A DNA stretch of 64,000 bases. Origin: Indioceanicola profundi (GTDB taxonomy: Bacteria > Pseudomonadota > Alphaproteobacteria > Azospirillales > Azospirillaceae). Shown here one piece after another: positions 63,460 to 64,000 of the stretch (position 1 is the first letter of the stretch; the number at the start of each line of letters is the position of its first letter). Location of the stretch: contig NZ_CP030126.1 in the NCBI RefSeq assembly GCF_003568845.1, positions 534,501 to 598,500 of the forward strand. The letters run 5' to 3'. The position numbers were made by a program, and so were the translations under genes. The notes below the pieces were generated by a model. It did not search any database and was not told the origin of the DNA. It saw only the letters and a list, made by a program, of their open reading frames with translations.

Positions 63460-64000
63460 ATGACCCAGTCGAACCTCAAGCGGCGAGCGGCTGTCGCGGC
63501 CGTCACCGTGTTCATGCTTTCCGGGGCCGCCACCGTGCAGGCTCAGCAGATCGATCAGCTGCTCACCATTGAGAAGCAGGTCGCGCAGGCCGGAGCCCAG
63601 AGCCAGGCCACGATCGACAAGATCGCGGACGAGACTGACAGGCTGGTGGGCGAGTACCGGTCCGTCACGACCCAGATCGACAACATCAAGGTCTATAACG
63701 ACCAGCTCCAGGAGCTTGTTGCGGCCCAGGAGAAGGAAAAAGCTTCCCTCCAGGCGCAGATCGAGAATGTGAGCGGCGTTGAGCGCGAGATCGTTCCGCT
63801 GATGCAGCGCATGATCGGCACGCTCGAGCAGTTCGTGAAGCTGGATGTTCCGTTCCTGCAGCAGGAGCGCGTCGAGCGCGTCGCCACCCTCCGCGAGCTG
63901 ATGAGCCGCGCCGACGTCTCCACGGCCGAGAAGTACCGCCGTCTGATGGAGGCCTATCAGGTGGAGAACGAGTACGGCTGGACCCTTGAGGCCTATGCCG
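63460..64000 (+). CDS. DUF3450 family periplasmic protein (partial)
   Basis: Open to the window end; 180 residues visible from ATG 63460, preceded by TTGGAGAC. Residues 1-28 form a signal peptide (MTQSNLKRRAAVAAVTVFML... VQAQ). The rest is a long coiled coil (about residues 30-105), followed by the family region VEREIVPLMQRMIGTLEQFV and SRADVSTAEKYRRLMEAYQV. DUF3450 genes usually sit upstream of exbB/exbD-type motor genes of an alternative TonB system, which predicts such genes just beyond the window. Confidence 0.85.
   Translation, partial: MTQSNLKRRAAVAAVTVFMLSGAATVQAQQIDQLLTIEKQVAQAGAQSQATIDKIADETDRLVGEYRSVTTQIDNIKVYNDQLQELVAAQEKEKASLQAQIENVSGVEREIVPLMQRMIGTLEQFVKLDVPFLQQERVERVATLRELMSRADVSTAEKYRRLMEAYQVENEYGWTLEAYA

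Overview
The window is chromosomal DNA from a high-G+C (roughly two-thirds G+C by eye) flagellated alphaproteobacterium, most likely a member of the Rhodospirillales/Azospirillaceae. The clues are the FlbD-type flagellar regulator, the FlhF/FlhG pair that usually marks polar flagella, an LdtR-type MarR regulator, a DUF2336 protein, DUF3422, and the classical alphaproteobacterial order fabD-fabG-acpP-fabF-mltG and pepA/lptF-lptG-surA-pdxA-rsmA. No rRNA, tRNA, CRISPR array, prophage or insertion sequence was recognised.

Layout. 1-5.3 kb: partial ribonuclease Z, two small hypotheticals, two MarR-type regulators (the first preceded by a perfect FNR/FixK-type box), a rhodanese-like DUF442 protein and a DUF2336 protein. 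5.3-13.1 kb: a large unrecognised protein, a 2-oxoglutarate oxygenase, an ELM1-family protein, an Lrp/AsnC regulator, a PaiB-like protein, an LprI/ankyrin fusion and a VKOR-like membrane protein. 13.2-18.8 kb: alr, dnaB, a cyclopropane-fatty-acid synthase gene sitting where rplI and dnaB would normally be neighbours, then rplI-rpsR-rpsF. 19.2-23.8 kb: fatty-acid synthesis and mltG. 23.8-24.0 kb: REP/BIME-like inverted repeats. 24.0-31.8 kb: holC and pepA, then divergent lptF-lptG-surA-pdxA-rsmA.

31.9-47.4 kb is the most distinctive region: an NtrC-type response regulator and its histidine kinase, divergent from a MacB/FtsX-type ABC system with one adaptor, one ATPase, four paralogous ~800-residue permeases and a possible 50-residue membrane peptide. 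Two intergenic regions carry the same palindrome, TGTCCG-N4-CGGACA, about 97 and 120 bp upstream of a sigma-54 (-24/-12) promoter. One controls permease 1 together with the regulator gene; the other controls the adaptor operon. This defines a self-contained two-promoter regulon readable from sequence. The fourth permease carries two in-frame amber codons, both at positions where a sister permease has tryptophan (TGG to TAG), and otherwise keeps its full-length frame.

47.4-50.4 kb holds a threonine-dehydratase-like enzyme and DUF3072, hypothetical and DUF3422 genes. 50.5-62.3 kb is a flagellar cluster on the minus strand (fliF-fliH-fliN-motA-like-flbD-flhA-flhF-flhG-fliK-like; no fliG in it). 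A 1.1-kb gene-poor, less G+C-rich stretch follows, then the start of a DUF3450 gene that runs off the window.
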